Origin: an archaeon
GTDB taxonomy: Archaea > Nanobdellota > Nanobdellia > SCGC-AAA011-G17 > GW2011-AR17
Length of the DNA: 8,038 nucleotides
NCBI GenBank assembly: GCA_023245755.1
Contig: JAHFJQ010000047.1
Coordinates: 1 to 8,038 of the forward strand
Reading direction: 5' to 3'
Made by a program: the position numbers and the translations under genes. Below, in pieces: positions 1 to 6,345 of this stretch (the first letter of the stretch is position 1; each line of letters starts with the position of its first letter). The notes under the pieces are model-generated. The model did no database searches, was not told the origin of the DNA, and saw only the letters and a list, made by a program, of their open reading frames with translations.

Positions 1-87
1 ATTATGACAAACATTAAACTTTTCTTTAAACCTCTCTTTAAAATGTTTATTGAAGTCTATTCTTCTTTGCATGGTGAGGGATATTAA
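1..87 (+). CDS. C-terminal tail of an unidentified protein (5' end outside window)
   Basis: Reading frame 1 is open from the window edge to a TAA at 85-87 and gives 28 residues ending LHGEGY. The tail is aromatic and basic, with the pattern KPLFKMFIEVY then a glycine-rich end. This loosely recalls the C-terminus of family 2 glycosyltransferases (KP...F...Y....G), which would suit the neighbourhood, but 28 residues cannot establish a family. The same DNA is also open on the minus strand (ATG at 70-72, running off the edge). I prefer the plus reading because the minus candidate lacks the strong TATA box that every other gene here has. No oligo-T terminator follows the stop. Confidence 0.4.
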   Translation: MMTNIKLFFKPLFKMFIEVYSSLHGEGY

Positions 88-133
88 CCACCCCATAAAG
101 AAAAAGCAACTCTTACGAAACTGTATAGCGAAA

Positions 134-143
134 GATATAAAAA
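134..143 (+). promoter_or_regulatory. TATA box for the 166-636 gene
   Basis: The sequence gatataaaaa lies with its centre about 27 bp before the ATG at 166. It is preceded by a purine-rich cgaaa that fits an archaeal BRE. This spacing predicts transcription start at or next to the ATG, so a leaderless mRNA. Confidence 0.65.
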
Positions 144-165
144 GGTATTTTTCTTTATTGTCTAT

Positions 166-636
166 ATGACCGCTAAGAAAGACAAACCTTTAGGAATAAA
201 AATCCTAAGTATTTTGTATTTTTGTGGAGCAGTTTTTATGCTTCTTGTTGGGATTCTCTCCTTAGTTTCATCTTATTACTTAGCTCATCATCCTACCGAA
301 GTAGAGAGTGCATTTACTGCTGATGAATTAGCCCAAATTGGGTCTGTAAGTACTCTAGTACCTTTCTTCATACTACTAGGAATATTTTGTATACTTATTG
401 CAGTTTTAGATCTCTTCCTTGGACTAGGCTTTTGGAAAGGCCAGAAATGGGCAAGAATCGCTACCCTTATTCTTTCTGCTTTGGGCATCATCTATGCTCT
501 TGTTGGAATCTTTTTTTCTCTCAGTGATGTATATGCAATTTTTATAAACATTCTTAGCATAGCAATTGATGCAATTCTCATTTGGTATTTAATGAGAAAG
601 AATGTGGTTCTTTATTTTACAAAGAAAAAAGATTAA
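166..636 (+). CDS. small four-helix integral membrane protein, function unknown
   Basis: This 156-aa protein has a short basic N-terminus (KKDKP) followed by about four hydrophobic segments, near residues 11-40, 63-89, 95-117 and 120-142, and a basic C-tail. A polar stretch at about 41-62 separates helices 1 and 2. Two features recall small membrane proteins of DUF2127-like type that are widespread in archaea and bacteria: the K/RPLG-I-x-IL opening, and the motif GLGFWKGQKWAR (about 86-97) before helix 3. No catalytic motif is visible and no function is known to me. The ATG start is set by the TATA box 27 bp upstream. The gene is transcribed alone. Its stop codon overlaps the stop of the convergent radical SAM gene by 4 bp. 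Confidence 0.85.
   Translation: MTAKKDKPLGIKILSILYFCGAVFMLLVGILSLVSSYYLAHHPTEVESAFTADELAQIGSVSTLVPFFILLGIFCILIAVLDLFLGLGFWKGQKWARIATLILSALGIIYALVGIFFSLSDVYAIFINILSIAIDAILIWYLMRKNVVLYFTKKKD
621..630 (-). terminator. oligo-T candidate terminator after the first radical SAM gene
   Basis: Read on the minus strand, a run of six T, then C, then three T begins three bases after the radical SAM stop codon at 633-635. Archaeal RNA polymerase can terminate at oligo-T without a hairpin. The run lies inside the Lys-rich end codons of the convergent gene, so it may simply reflect AAA codons. Confidence 0.35.
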
Positions 637-2000
637 TTGTTCATCCCAGACATACCAAGAACCATTTTTAGTCCTTTAAAACTTCTTTTAACATCCCTTA
701 TATTTCTTAGTTTTGATGCTCGTTTAAAGATATATCTTGGACGTAAGTAAAACTTTCTAAATGCAAGGCGTTGCATCTTTTGTAGTTCTTCTACACTAGA
801 ATAACCCTTTACAAGAAATACTGGAGCAAAAATATGATAATCCTTAAAATTTTTGTCTAACGTTCCCCATTTATCAGCTGTATCCCAAAGTTCTGTACCC
901 GGAAAGGGAGTAGCAATAGAAAACTGAGCATAATCTGGATCAAGTTCAATTGCAAAGTCAATTGTTTTTTTTCCTTGCTCGGGTGTTTCTCCTGGGAGAC
1001 CAAGAATAAAAGAGCCACGTATTTCCATACCAGATTTTTTAACCATAGCAACACCTTTACGGATCATGTCTAAAGTTGTTTTCTTTTTAATATTATCAAG
1101 CATATCTTGATTTCCAGATTCAATACCAAAGAACATATTCCAGCATCCAGCTTTTGCCATTGCAGTAACAATTTCTTCATTAATAAGGTCTAAACGAGAC
1201 TCACAACTCCATGCAATTTTAATATGTTCTGTTTCTAATGCTTTACAAAAATCTAAGACCCATTGTTTATTCATGGTAAATATATCATCCCAAAAAGCAA
1301 CTTCCTGGACATTATATTTTTCTTTAAGATGCTTTAACTCTGCAATGACATTTTCCACACTTCGTTGTCTGTATTTTCCATTTGCAGAAGCACAAAAGGT
1401 ACATGTATATGGACATCCCCTTGTTGTCATCATCTGAAATACATTCTCAGAAATTCTATAGTTATTCGGAAGAGAATTATATTTCTTCATATCCAGTAAA
1501 TGCCGTGCAGGGAAAGGAAAAGTATTCAAATCCCGCACCATAGTACCTTCAATAATTTTTTGTTCTAAGAAAATCTTTGGATCTGCAGCAATATCTCTAA
1601 AGGTGAGTTCTGCTTCTCCTTTAATAACAATATCACAGCCAGTATCTCGTAAAGTATCTTCAGGCATTTTTGTTGGATGAGGGCCACCAATAACAACAAG
1701 AGTTTGAGGAGCAGCTTCTTTAATCGCCTTGGTAATCTCTACAGCTCTATCAATGAGAATAGTTACAGCAGCTAAACCAACAATTTCTGGCTTCCAGTTC
1801 ACCACTTCATGTACAACATCCTGCTGTGTCTGTTTATATGTAGGACAGTCCATAATACGCACTTCATGTCCAGCTTCTTCAAGAACTGCAGCAATATAAC
1901 AAAGCCCTAAAGGAGGAAGATGACCACCAATATCTTCACCAACATTATTATTATATCTCTCCTTCATAGAATACGGAGGAAAAATCAAGAGTATTTTCAT
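633..2000 (-). CDS. B12-binding domain/radical SAM enzyme, paralogue 1
   Basis: This 455-aa protein has the full architecture of cobalamin-binding radical SAM enzymes. The N-terminal Rossmann-like B12-binding domain spans about residues 1-140: ILLIFPP at the start, GGHLPPLG at 25-32, IGGPHPT at 104-110 and GEAELTF at 128-134. As in many members of this class, no DxHxxG motif is seen. A linker (FPFPARHLL, 161-169) leads to the radical SAM barrel, with the [4Fe-4S] cluster cysteines C196-x3-C200-x2-C203. It continues with FWDD at 236-239, AGCWNMFFGIESGNQ at 284-298 and GLPGETPE at 334-341. The C-terminus has a basic RKFYLRPRY segment at 415-423. The substrate cannot be told from sequence; known relatives methylate unactivated carbons or form rings and C-C bonds. 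The ATG is chosen because a TATA box lies 25 bp upstream and the protein starts directly with the beta strand typical of the fold. It is closely related to the gene at 3067-4509. Confidence 0.93.
   Translation of the reverse strand: MKILLIFPPYSMKERYNNNVGEDIGGHLPPLGLCYIAAVLEEAGHEVRIMDCPTYKQTQQDVVHEVVNWKPEIVGLAAVTILIDRAVEITKAIKEAAPQTLVVIGGPHPTKMPEDTLRDTGCDIVIKGEAELTFRDIAADPKIFLEQKIIEGTMVRDLNTFPFPARHLLDMKKYNSLPNNYRISENVFQMMTTRGCPYTCTFCASANGKYRQRSVENVIAELKHLKEKYNVQEVAFWDDIFTMNKQWVLDFCKALETEHIKIAWSCESRLDLINEEIVTAMAKAGCWNMFFGIESGNQDMLDNIKKKTTLDMIRKGVAMVKKSGMEIRGSFILGLPGETPEQGKKTIDFAIELDPDYAQFSIATPFPGTELWDTADKWGTLDKNFKDYHIFAPVFLVKGYSSVEELQKMQRLAFRKFYLRPRYIFKRASKLRNIRDVKRSFKGLKMVLGMSGMNN
1137..1160. 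repeat. 24-bp block identical in all three radical SAM genes (copy 1)
   Basis: These 24 bases, coding for the MAKAGCWN motif on the minus strand, are identical at 1137-1160, 3565-3588 and 7856-7879. This is shared coding sequence between paralogues, not a mobile repeat. Confidence 0.8.
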
Positions 2001-2020
2001 ATATTCTTTTTCCTTTCAAA

Positions 2021-2030
2021 GGTTTATATG
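2021..2030 (-). promoter_or_regulatory. TATA box for radical SAM paralogue 1
   Basis: On the minus strand catataaacc lies about 25 bp before the ATG at 1998-2000, predicting a leaderless transcript. A purine-rich aaagga between the box and the ATG resembles a ribosome binding site, but it would not be retained in a leaderless mRNA. Confidence 0.6.
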
Positions 2031-2038
2031 ATTTGTGG

Positions 2039-2056
2039 GTCTCTACTTTTAGAGAC
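2039..2056. promoter_or_regulatory. perfect 7-bp inverted repeat between divergent promoters
   Basis: GTCTCTA, four bases, then TAGAGAC form a perfect 7-bp dyad. It lies about 9 bp upstream of the minus-strand TATA box (2021-2030) and about 45 bp upstream of the plus-strand TATA box (2101-2112). Because it sits outside both predicted leaderless transcripts, a DNA-binding site for a dimeric regulator is more likely than an RNA hairpin. No regulator gene is visible nearby, and a chance dyad is possible. Confidence 0.35.
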
Positions 2057-2100
2057 AAAGAAACTATTCCTAAAGGTAGAATCATTACTTATAAAGGGTA

Positions 2101-2112
2101 AAATATATAAAT
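2101..2112 (+). promoter_or_regulatory. TATA box for the 309-aa orphan gene
   Basis: The sequence aaatatataaat is centred about 28 bp before the ATG at 2134, which fits a leaderless transcript. A second weaker TATA-like element (cttataaag, about 2088-2096) lies just upstream. If used, it would give a leader of roughly 15 bases. Confidence 0.65.
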
Positions 2113-2133
2113 CCCGCCCCATCGAAAATTCTT

Positions 2134-3063
2134 ATGATTAATGGACCCAAGATAAATTTACTTGATAGAAAAAATAGAGATGGGCTATATGCTAAAGTCC
2201 AAAAAAGGTACCGTACCATTTCAGCATCTTTCTCCAAAAGAAAAGAAAGAGCAAATGCCATTAAGAGACTTCTTGGGACAGATCCCCAAAGATCCAAATT
2301 GAGTTATGGCCATAGAGAGTATATTTTAGAAACACCAGAAATCAAAGGCCACAGAGTAGGGATAGAAATTACCGGAATTCAGTTCCCATCAATAAATAGA
2401 AAAGTAGATCACCTTTTATATAATCTTTTTAGCCTATCTCTAACCAAAAGGGATCTTGAAGGAGCTGAAAGAGAAAGAGTGACAAGATTGCTTTTAAAAT
2501 ATCCTTCTACATTTTATGGAATGTATTCTTCTGCTTTAGAGGACTTAGTTTTTTCAGCATATCCAGAAACAACACCTTATTGTTTTCCATCCCCATTGGA
2601 ATACCCTAAAGGGATACAAAGATACACAGTGCAGTTTAAAGCAGACAATATCGCTCAAGCAAATATTTCAGCAAGAAGAGTTATTGCTAGTTATAATAGA
2701 GTCCATGATATTTTTGATGCACTTATTCTTGAAATGGATACAAATAATGGCATTATTCCAGTGGAAAAGCTCCATAACTATGTAGAAAAGATTATTTCTA
2801 GAAGAAATGTAGAATCATCTGTCTCAAGAGACTCTTTAGAAAATTCCACAACGTTTGGTACAACACATTCTTTAGTTCCAGTAGCTTTCGAATGGAAAGA
2901 CTTTATTCCTTTTTATGGTTCTGCTTACAGATTTAAAAGAAGACAATCAAAATGGGTATCATCTGATACGGAAACGGAGTTTGCATATTCTGTTTATAGT
3001 TCGGTAACTAATGGAGTCCTATATCCTTTAGGAATGTATTGTCTTCTCCAAAATATAAGCTAA
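2134..3063 (+). CDS. 309-aa soluble protein of unrecognised family
   Basis: I do not recognise this protein. It has no signal peptide or membrane helix and no Cys cluster, nucleotide-binding loop or obvious catalytic triad. The first 60 residues are very basic (many K/R, for example SFSKRKERANAIKR at 32-45). A central region with more regular alternation includes GHRVGIEITGIQFPSINRK at about 72-90 and a Tyr/Pro-rich stretch around 134-165 (YPSTFYGMYSS, YPETTPYCFPSPLEYP). A later segment, about 175-225, looks helical and acidic, and a Ser/Thr-rich section near 230-250 may be a flexible linker. The start is supported by the TATA box 28 bp upstream. It is divergent from radical SAM paralogue 1 and ends 3 bp from the convergent stop of paralogue 2. 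That position could mean a shared role or only local packing. Confidence 0.75.
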   Translation: MINGPKINLLDRKNRDGLYAKVQKRYRTISASFSKRKERANAIKRLLGTDPQRSKLSYGHREYILETPEIKGHRVGIEITGIQFPSINRKVDHLLYNLFSLSLTKRDLEGAERERVTRLLLKYPSTFYGMYSSALEDLVFSAYPETTPYCFPSPLEYPKGIQRYTVQFKADNIAQANISARRVIASYNRVHDIFDALILEMDTNNGIIPVEKLHNYVEKIISRRNVESSVSRDSLENSTTFGTTHSLVPVAFEWKDFIPFYGSAYRFKRRQSKWVSSDTETEFAYSVYSSVTNGVLYPLGMYCLLQNIS

Positions 3064-3066
3064 GAT

Positions 3067-4509
3067 TTAAGAGGTAAAACCAAGAACAAAACGCGCACCC
3101 TTTGCATATCGTTTTACATCTTCGACAGATCGAATCTTTTTCATCCTTCCAAGAATATATTTTGGCCGTAAATAGAATTTTCGGAATGCTTTTTTCTCTA
3201 ATTTCATCAATTGTTCCTTATTCTTATAGCCATAAGGCAAAAACACAGGCTCCCATATGGTATATTTATCAAAATTAGACTTATCTAAAGTTCCCCATTG
3301 ATCAGCTGTATCCCAAAGCTTGGTCCCAGGAAAAGGAGTATTAATACAAAACTGTGCATAATCGGGATCAAGTTCAATTGCAAAGTCAATAGTCTGTTCT
3401 CCAAGCTCAGGCGTTTCTCCAGGTAACCCAATAATAAACGATGCACGAATCTCAATACCTGCAGCCTTAGTCCATTTCACTGCATCCCTAATTTGTTGTA
3501 CTTTTAATCGTTTGTTAATATTATCTAATAGTTGTTGATTTCCAGTTTCAATCCCATAGAAAATATTCCAGCATCCAGCTTTTGCCATTTTAGCTAAAAT
3601 TTTTTCATTCACACAATCAGCACGTGCATAGCAGGTCCAGGTCACATCAACGCCCTGTGCAATCATTTCATCACACACATCTTCTGTCCATTTTTTATTA
3701 ATAGTAAACAAATCATCCCAAAAGGAAATTTCTTTTGCACCATATTTCTCTACAAGATGTTTAATTTCTTCCACAGTCTTCTTTGGTGAACGTGCTCGAA
3801 ATTTATTCCCAAAAATAGCAGGATTAGAGCAGAAATCACAAGAAAAAACACAGCCTCGAATAGCAAGCATATGTGCACTTGGAAGTCGTTTATATTGATT
3901 TGGAAGAGGTATATACTTCTCCATAGGCAATAAATCTCTTGCTGCAAAAGGCAAGTCATCTAAGTTAGGAATATCAGCCCGAGCCTTATTCTTTGTCACT
4001 TCACTATGAATCTTAAAGGCAGTGCCATCAATACTCAAAAGGAATTCTTTATTTTCTAAGAATTCTTTTTTGCTTCTGGAGGCTTCAAACTTCTCAAGAA
4101 TATCCATAAGGGTAAGCTCTCCCTCCCCATAGACCACAAGATCAAAACAATCATTCTCTTCAAGAATCTTAAACGTATGTATAGTTGCATGATGCCCACC
4201 AAGAACAATCAACGCTTCAGGAAAACGTTCTCGAAAAGCTTTCGCACATTCTGTAGAACGATTAAACACAGAAGTAATAGCAGTCAGACATACAACTTTA
4301 GGGGGATCTTTTTCTGCGATTTTAATCAGATCTTCATTTGTATAGTCATAAACAAGAGAATCAACCAACCCAACGGTTCTTCCTTTCTCCCTTACATAAG
4401 CAGCTAAGGCAGCTAAACCCAGAGGAGGAAGATGACCACCTGCATTTCCTACAGATTTCCCATATCGTTCATCAACAGAAAGGGGCGGGCTTACAAATAA
4501 GATATCCAT
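3067..4509 (-). CDS. B12-binding domain/radical SAM enzyme, paralogue 2
   Basis: This 480-aa enzyme has the same architecture as the gene at 633-2000. The B12-binding domain covers about residues 1-140 (SPPLS, GGHLPPLG at 24-31, LGGHHAT at 103-109, GEGELTL at 128-134). The radical SAM cluster is C220-x3-C224-x2-C227, followed by FWDD at 263-266, AGCWNIFYGIETGNQ at 311-325 and GLPGETPE at 361-368. The C-terminus carries RKFYLRPKY at 443-451. Over residues 361-410 it matches 43 of 50 positions of paralogue 1. It is about 25 residues longer, mainly through a Lys/Glu-rich insertion between the two domains (about 140-180), and it has additional cysteines (C293, C299). The substrate is unknown. The ATG is set by a TATA box about 26 bp upstream inside the 32-bp gap to the glycosyltransferase gene. 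It may also receive read-through from that gene. Confidence 0.93.
   Translation of the reverse strand: MDILFVSPPLSVDERYGKSVGNAGGHLPPLGLAALAAYVREKGRTVGLVDSLVYDYTNEDLIKIAEKDPPKVVCLTAITSVFNRSTECAKAFRERFPEALIVLGGHHATIHTFKILEENDCFDLVVYGEGELTLMDILEKFEASRSKKEFLENKEFLLSIDGTAFKIHSEVTKNKARADIPNLDDLPFAARDLLPMEKYIPLPNQYKRLPSAHMLAIRGCVFSCDFCSNPAIFGNKFRARSPKKTVEEIKHLVEKYGAKEISFWDDLFTINKKWTEDVCDEMIAQGVDVTWTCYARADCVNEKILAKMAKAGCWNIFYGIETGNQQLLDNINKRLKVQQIRDAVKWTKAAGIEIRASFIIGLPGETPELGEQTIDFAIELDPDYAQFCINTPFPGTKLWDTADQWGTLDKSNFDKYTIWEPVFLPYGYKNKEQLMKLEKKAFRKFYLRPKYILGRMKKIRSVEDVKRYAKGARFVLGFTS
3565..3588. repeat. 24-bp block identical in all three radical SAM genes (copy 2)
   Basis: Same block as at 1137-1160, within paralogue 2. 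Paralogues 1 and 2 also share a separate 26-bp identical block at 937-962 and 3365-3390, coding for the IDFAIELDP region. Confidence 0.8.
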
Positions 4510-4518
4510 AGAAAAAGA
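4510..4518 (-). terminator. short T-rich run after the glycosyltransferase gene
   Basis: On the minus strand the gap after the glycosyltransferase stop ends in ctctttttct just before the ATG of paralogue 2. It could act as a weak oligo-T terminator for the upstream gene. In the 32-bp gap it lies downstream of the TATA box for the next gene. Confidence 0.2.
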
Positions 4519-4530
4519 GCAGAATTCTGA

Positions 4531-4540
4531 ATTTATAACC
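4531..4540 (-). promoter_or_regulatory. TATA box for radical SAM paralogue 2
   Basis: On the minus strand ggttataaat is centred about 26 bp before the ATG at 4507-4509 and begins right after the stop codon of the upstream gene. A complete leaderless promoter therefore fits into the 32-bp gap, arguing that the gene can be expressed independently. Confidence 0.6.
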
Positions 4541-4541
4541 T

Positions 4542-6257
4542 TTATTGATCTTGTTCTCTTACTAAAACCAAGTCTTCTTCTGTAAGATTATAGACATAAA
4601 TACTATATCCAATACGTTCAATAGGTTCTTGATCACGTAACCAGGCATAACAATCCATATCTATTTCTTGTATTCCTTCATACCAAAATCTTCCCCCATA
4701 AAGACTATCAACACTCACTGCAAGTATTCCTGCTGTAGGTTCACAACCTAGTTTCTCATACGTTATATTCCTATACTCTGGATGTTCAAACCCTGCATAG
4801 CGTAATTGTACAAAAGAAATATTTTTTTCTTGCAAATATGCACCTAAATTCACCAAATCTTGTCCTAAGTCAATACTATCATCAATGACAAAGTGAGGAG
4901 CATCTTCAGGAGAAAGAAAACCATTAAAATATGCGATATAGGAAGGTGCAAACAACAAAGTACCTAAGATATACACAGAAACTAAACTAGTAATAAGGAT
5001 AGGCAAGACTTTATTATCATATTTCTTAAACTGAAAAATTTTTGCAACAAACACAAGCAAAAAGAAATGAATAAGCAAGGTATGCCTCAAACCCAGATTC
5101 AATTTCATAAGAAAAGAGGTAATAAATAAGAAGATAACAATAGGCAAAAGAAGAGTACACTCATCCTTCCACTCTCGTGCTTTCAGATACAGAAAAAGAA
5201 AGACACTAAAAGTTAATAATAATAGCAAAGGCAGAGGAGTCTTAACAAAATACTCAAAGAAATAATAATACCATACACCATGACTAGAATATTCTCCTAA
5301 GAAATACTGGGAATGCCCATCAACGGTATGCCTAAACTGCGCGGCATACGCCGTAAAGCTTGCTTCTCCAGGAACAGGGACATTTTTCAGCATAAAGGCA
5401 AGTGTTTTCTGTAAGAAAACCGTATCTGTAAATTCTTCTGTAAGAACCTGCAGTCGTTCATCAGTACGAAATTCTAAAGATTGTGCATAGAAAGGATTGC
5501 TTTGATCATAAATGGGGTGGATATCTCGTATATTAATCAATGCAAAAACAAGAAAAGCAATACAAGAAACAAAGAAAAAATGTTTAAGGAGAGTTTTCAA
5601 AGAAAATCCGTTATAGAGAGTATAAATGGCAACATAAATGGGAAGGGCAAATAAGGCAGTACTTTTTGAGGCAATTGCCAAGCCAAAAAATAAGCCCCAC
5701 AAAAAGAAAGGCATTTTTTTTGTAGTTTTCAAATATTTCCAAAGGTAATAACAAGACACAAACATAAATCCAGCAACAGAAAGATCTGTCATAACAACAG
5801 TGGAGGTCCAAAGAATATCCGGATTAAAGATATACAAAGCTAAAGCAAAGGTCGCTGGGAGAAGTCCATACAATTCTCGCACCCAACGAAAGAGATAACA
5901 GGCAAAGAAAAAAGAAAGGAACAAAAAAGGGATTCGAGACCAAAAAAGAATCGTATCAACATCATTACTCCCATAATACAAGAAGTCATTTCGTGCAAAT
6001 TCAAAGGGATGAGAAATCATGAGCGGATCAGGAACATCAACATGAAGAAAAAGCAAAGGTACAGCAGAAATAATATGTGTAAGAATAGGATGACCTGTAT
6101 GAAATGTTTCACCTTCAGTAATATAGTAATATCCAGCCATAATATAAATCGGTTCATTGAGTAACGTAGAAGTATGGACCATGGTGTACAATCCAAGACT
6201 AAAAAAGAGAAGAAATGCAATAAAAAGAATAATAGTAACCTTATACTTTGTACGCAT
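4542..6257 (-). CDS. GT-C membrane glycosyltransferase, GT39/PMT (ArnT-like) type
   Basis: This 571-aa protein has about ten or more hydrophobic segments over residues 1-470 and a soluble C-terminal domain of about 100 residues. Family members transfer a sugar from a polyprenyl-phosphate donor to a protein or lipid on the outer face of the membrane. After helix 1 (about 7-27), the first external loop has the family pattern N34-E35-P36, an aromatic-rich AGYYYI, and HPIL (56-59) before IISAVPLL. The usual Asp-Glu pair is here Asn-Glu, with the Glu kept. MTDLS (about 146-150) and SKSTALFALP (about 197-206) match further family positions. The C-terminal part (DDSIDLGQDLVNLGAYL, about 479-495; LRDQEPIERIGYSIYVYNL near the end) resembles the LDWGQDL...GYSIYVY domain of bacterial GT39 relatives. 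The start follows a TATA box about 29 bp upstream. Acceptor and sugar are not evident. Confidence 0.85.
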   Translation of the reverse strand: MRTKYKVTIILFIAFLLFFSLGLYTMVHTSTLLNEPIYIMAGYYYITEGETFHTGHPILTHIISAVPLLFLHVDVPDPLMISHPFEFARNDFLYYGSNDVDTILFWSRIPFLFLSFFFACYLFRWVRELYGLLPATFALALYIFNPDILWTSTVVMTDLSVAGFMFVSCYYLWKYLKTTKKMPFFLWGLFFGLAIASKSTALFALPIYVAIYTLYNGFSLKTLLKHFFFVSCIAFLVFALINIRDIHPIYDQSNPFYAQSLEFRTDERLQVLTEEFTDTVFLQKTLAFMLKNVPVPGEASFTAYAAQFRHTVDGHSQYFLGEYSSHGVWYYYFFEYFVKTPLPLLLLLTFSVFLFLYLKAREWKDECTLLLPIVIFLFITSFLMKLNLGLRHTLLIHFFLLVFVAKIFQFKKYDNKVLPILITSLVSVYILGTLLFAPSYIAYFNGFLSPEDAPHFVIDDSIDLGQDLVNLGAYLQEKNISFVQLRYAGFEHPEYRNITYEKLGCEPTAGILAVSVDSLYGGRFWYEGIQEIDMDCYAWLRDQEPIERIGYSIYVYNLTEEDLVLVREQDQ

Positions 6258-6280
6258 AGAAAAAACCTTTCCTTCAGGAC

Positions 6281-6291
6281 CTTTATAAAAG
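6281..6291 (-). promoter_or_regulatory. TATA box for the glycosyltransferase gene
   Basis: On the minus strand cttttataaag is centred about 29 bp before the ATG at 6255-6257, giving a leader of zero to a few bases. A purine-rich aaggaaagg between the box and the ATG looks like a Shine-Dalgarno sequence but would mostly lie outside such a transcript. Confidence 0.6.
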
Positions 6292-6317
6292 TTATGGACA
6301 GAAGAAGAAACAAACTA

Positions 6318-6325
6318 TTTAAATA
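6318..6325 (+). promoter_or_regulatory. TATA box for the flippase-like gene, deciding its GTG start
   Basis: TTTAAATA is a near-perfect archaeal TATA box, centred about 24-25 bp before the GTG at 6346. It supports this GTG as the real start in a leaderless mRNA. The ATG overlapping it at 6344 is followed at once by TGA and cannot be used. Confidence 0.7.
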
Positions 6326-6345
6326 AATCTCCTGTAAACAGAAAT

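Noticed and set aside
1..72. Minus-strand open frame starting MQRRIDFNKHF and running off the left edge
   Set aside because: Its only promoter-like element is a weak ctttatgggg about 25 bp upstream, whereas all other genes here have strong TATA boxes. The plus-strand tail is slightly preferred, but this cannot be settled in the window.
1920..2141. Plus-strand open frame of 73 codons antisense to the start of radical SAM paralogue 1
   Set aside because: It lies opposite a conserved coding region, crosses two promoters and has no family-like features.
4177..4407. Plus-strand open frame antisense to paralogue 2
   Set aside because: It is a mirror of the conserved B12-binding domain coding region, and the composition is that of a shadow frame.
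633..4509. Naming the radical SAM genes as a specific known enzyme (HpnP, HpnJ, BchE, GrsA)
   Set aside because: Shared architecture and C-terminal motifs only support the superfamily; no substrate-defining motif can be verified by eye.
6017..6313. Minus-strand frame of 98 codons overlapping the start of the glycosyltransferase gene
   Set aside because: Out-of-frame shadow rich in Leu/Phe. The GT39-like frame has conserved motifs and a correctly spaced TATA box.
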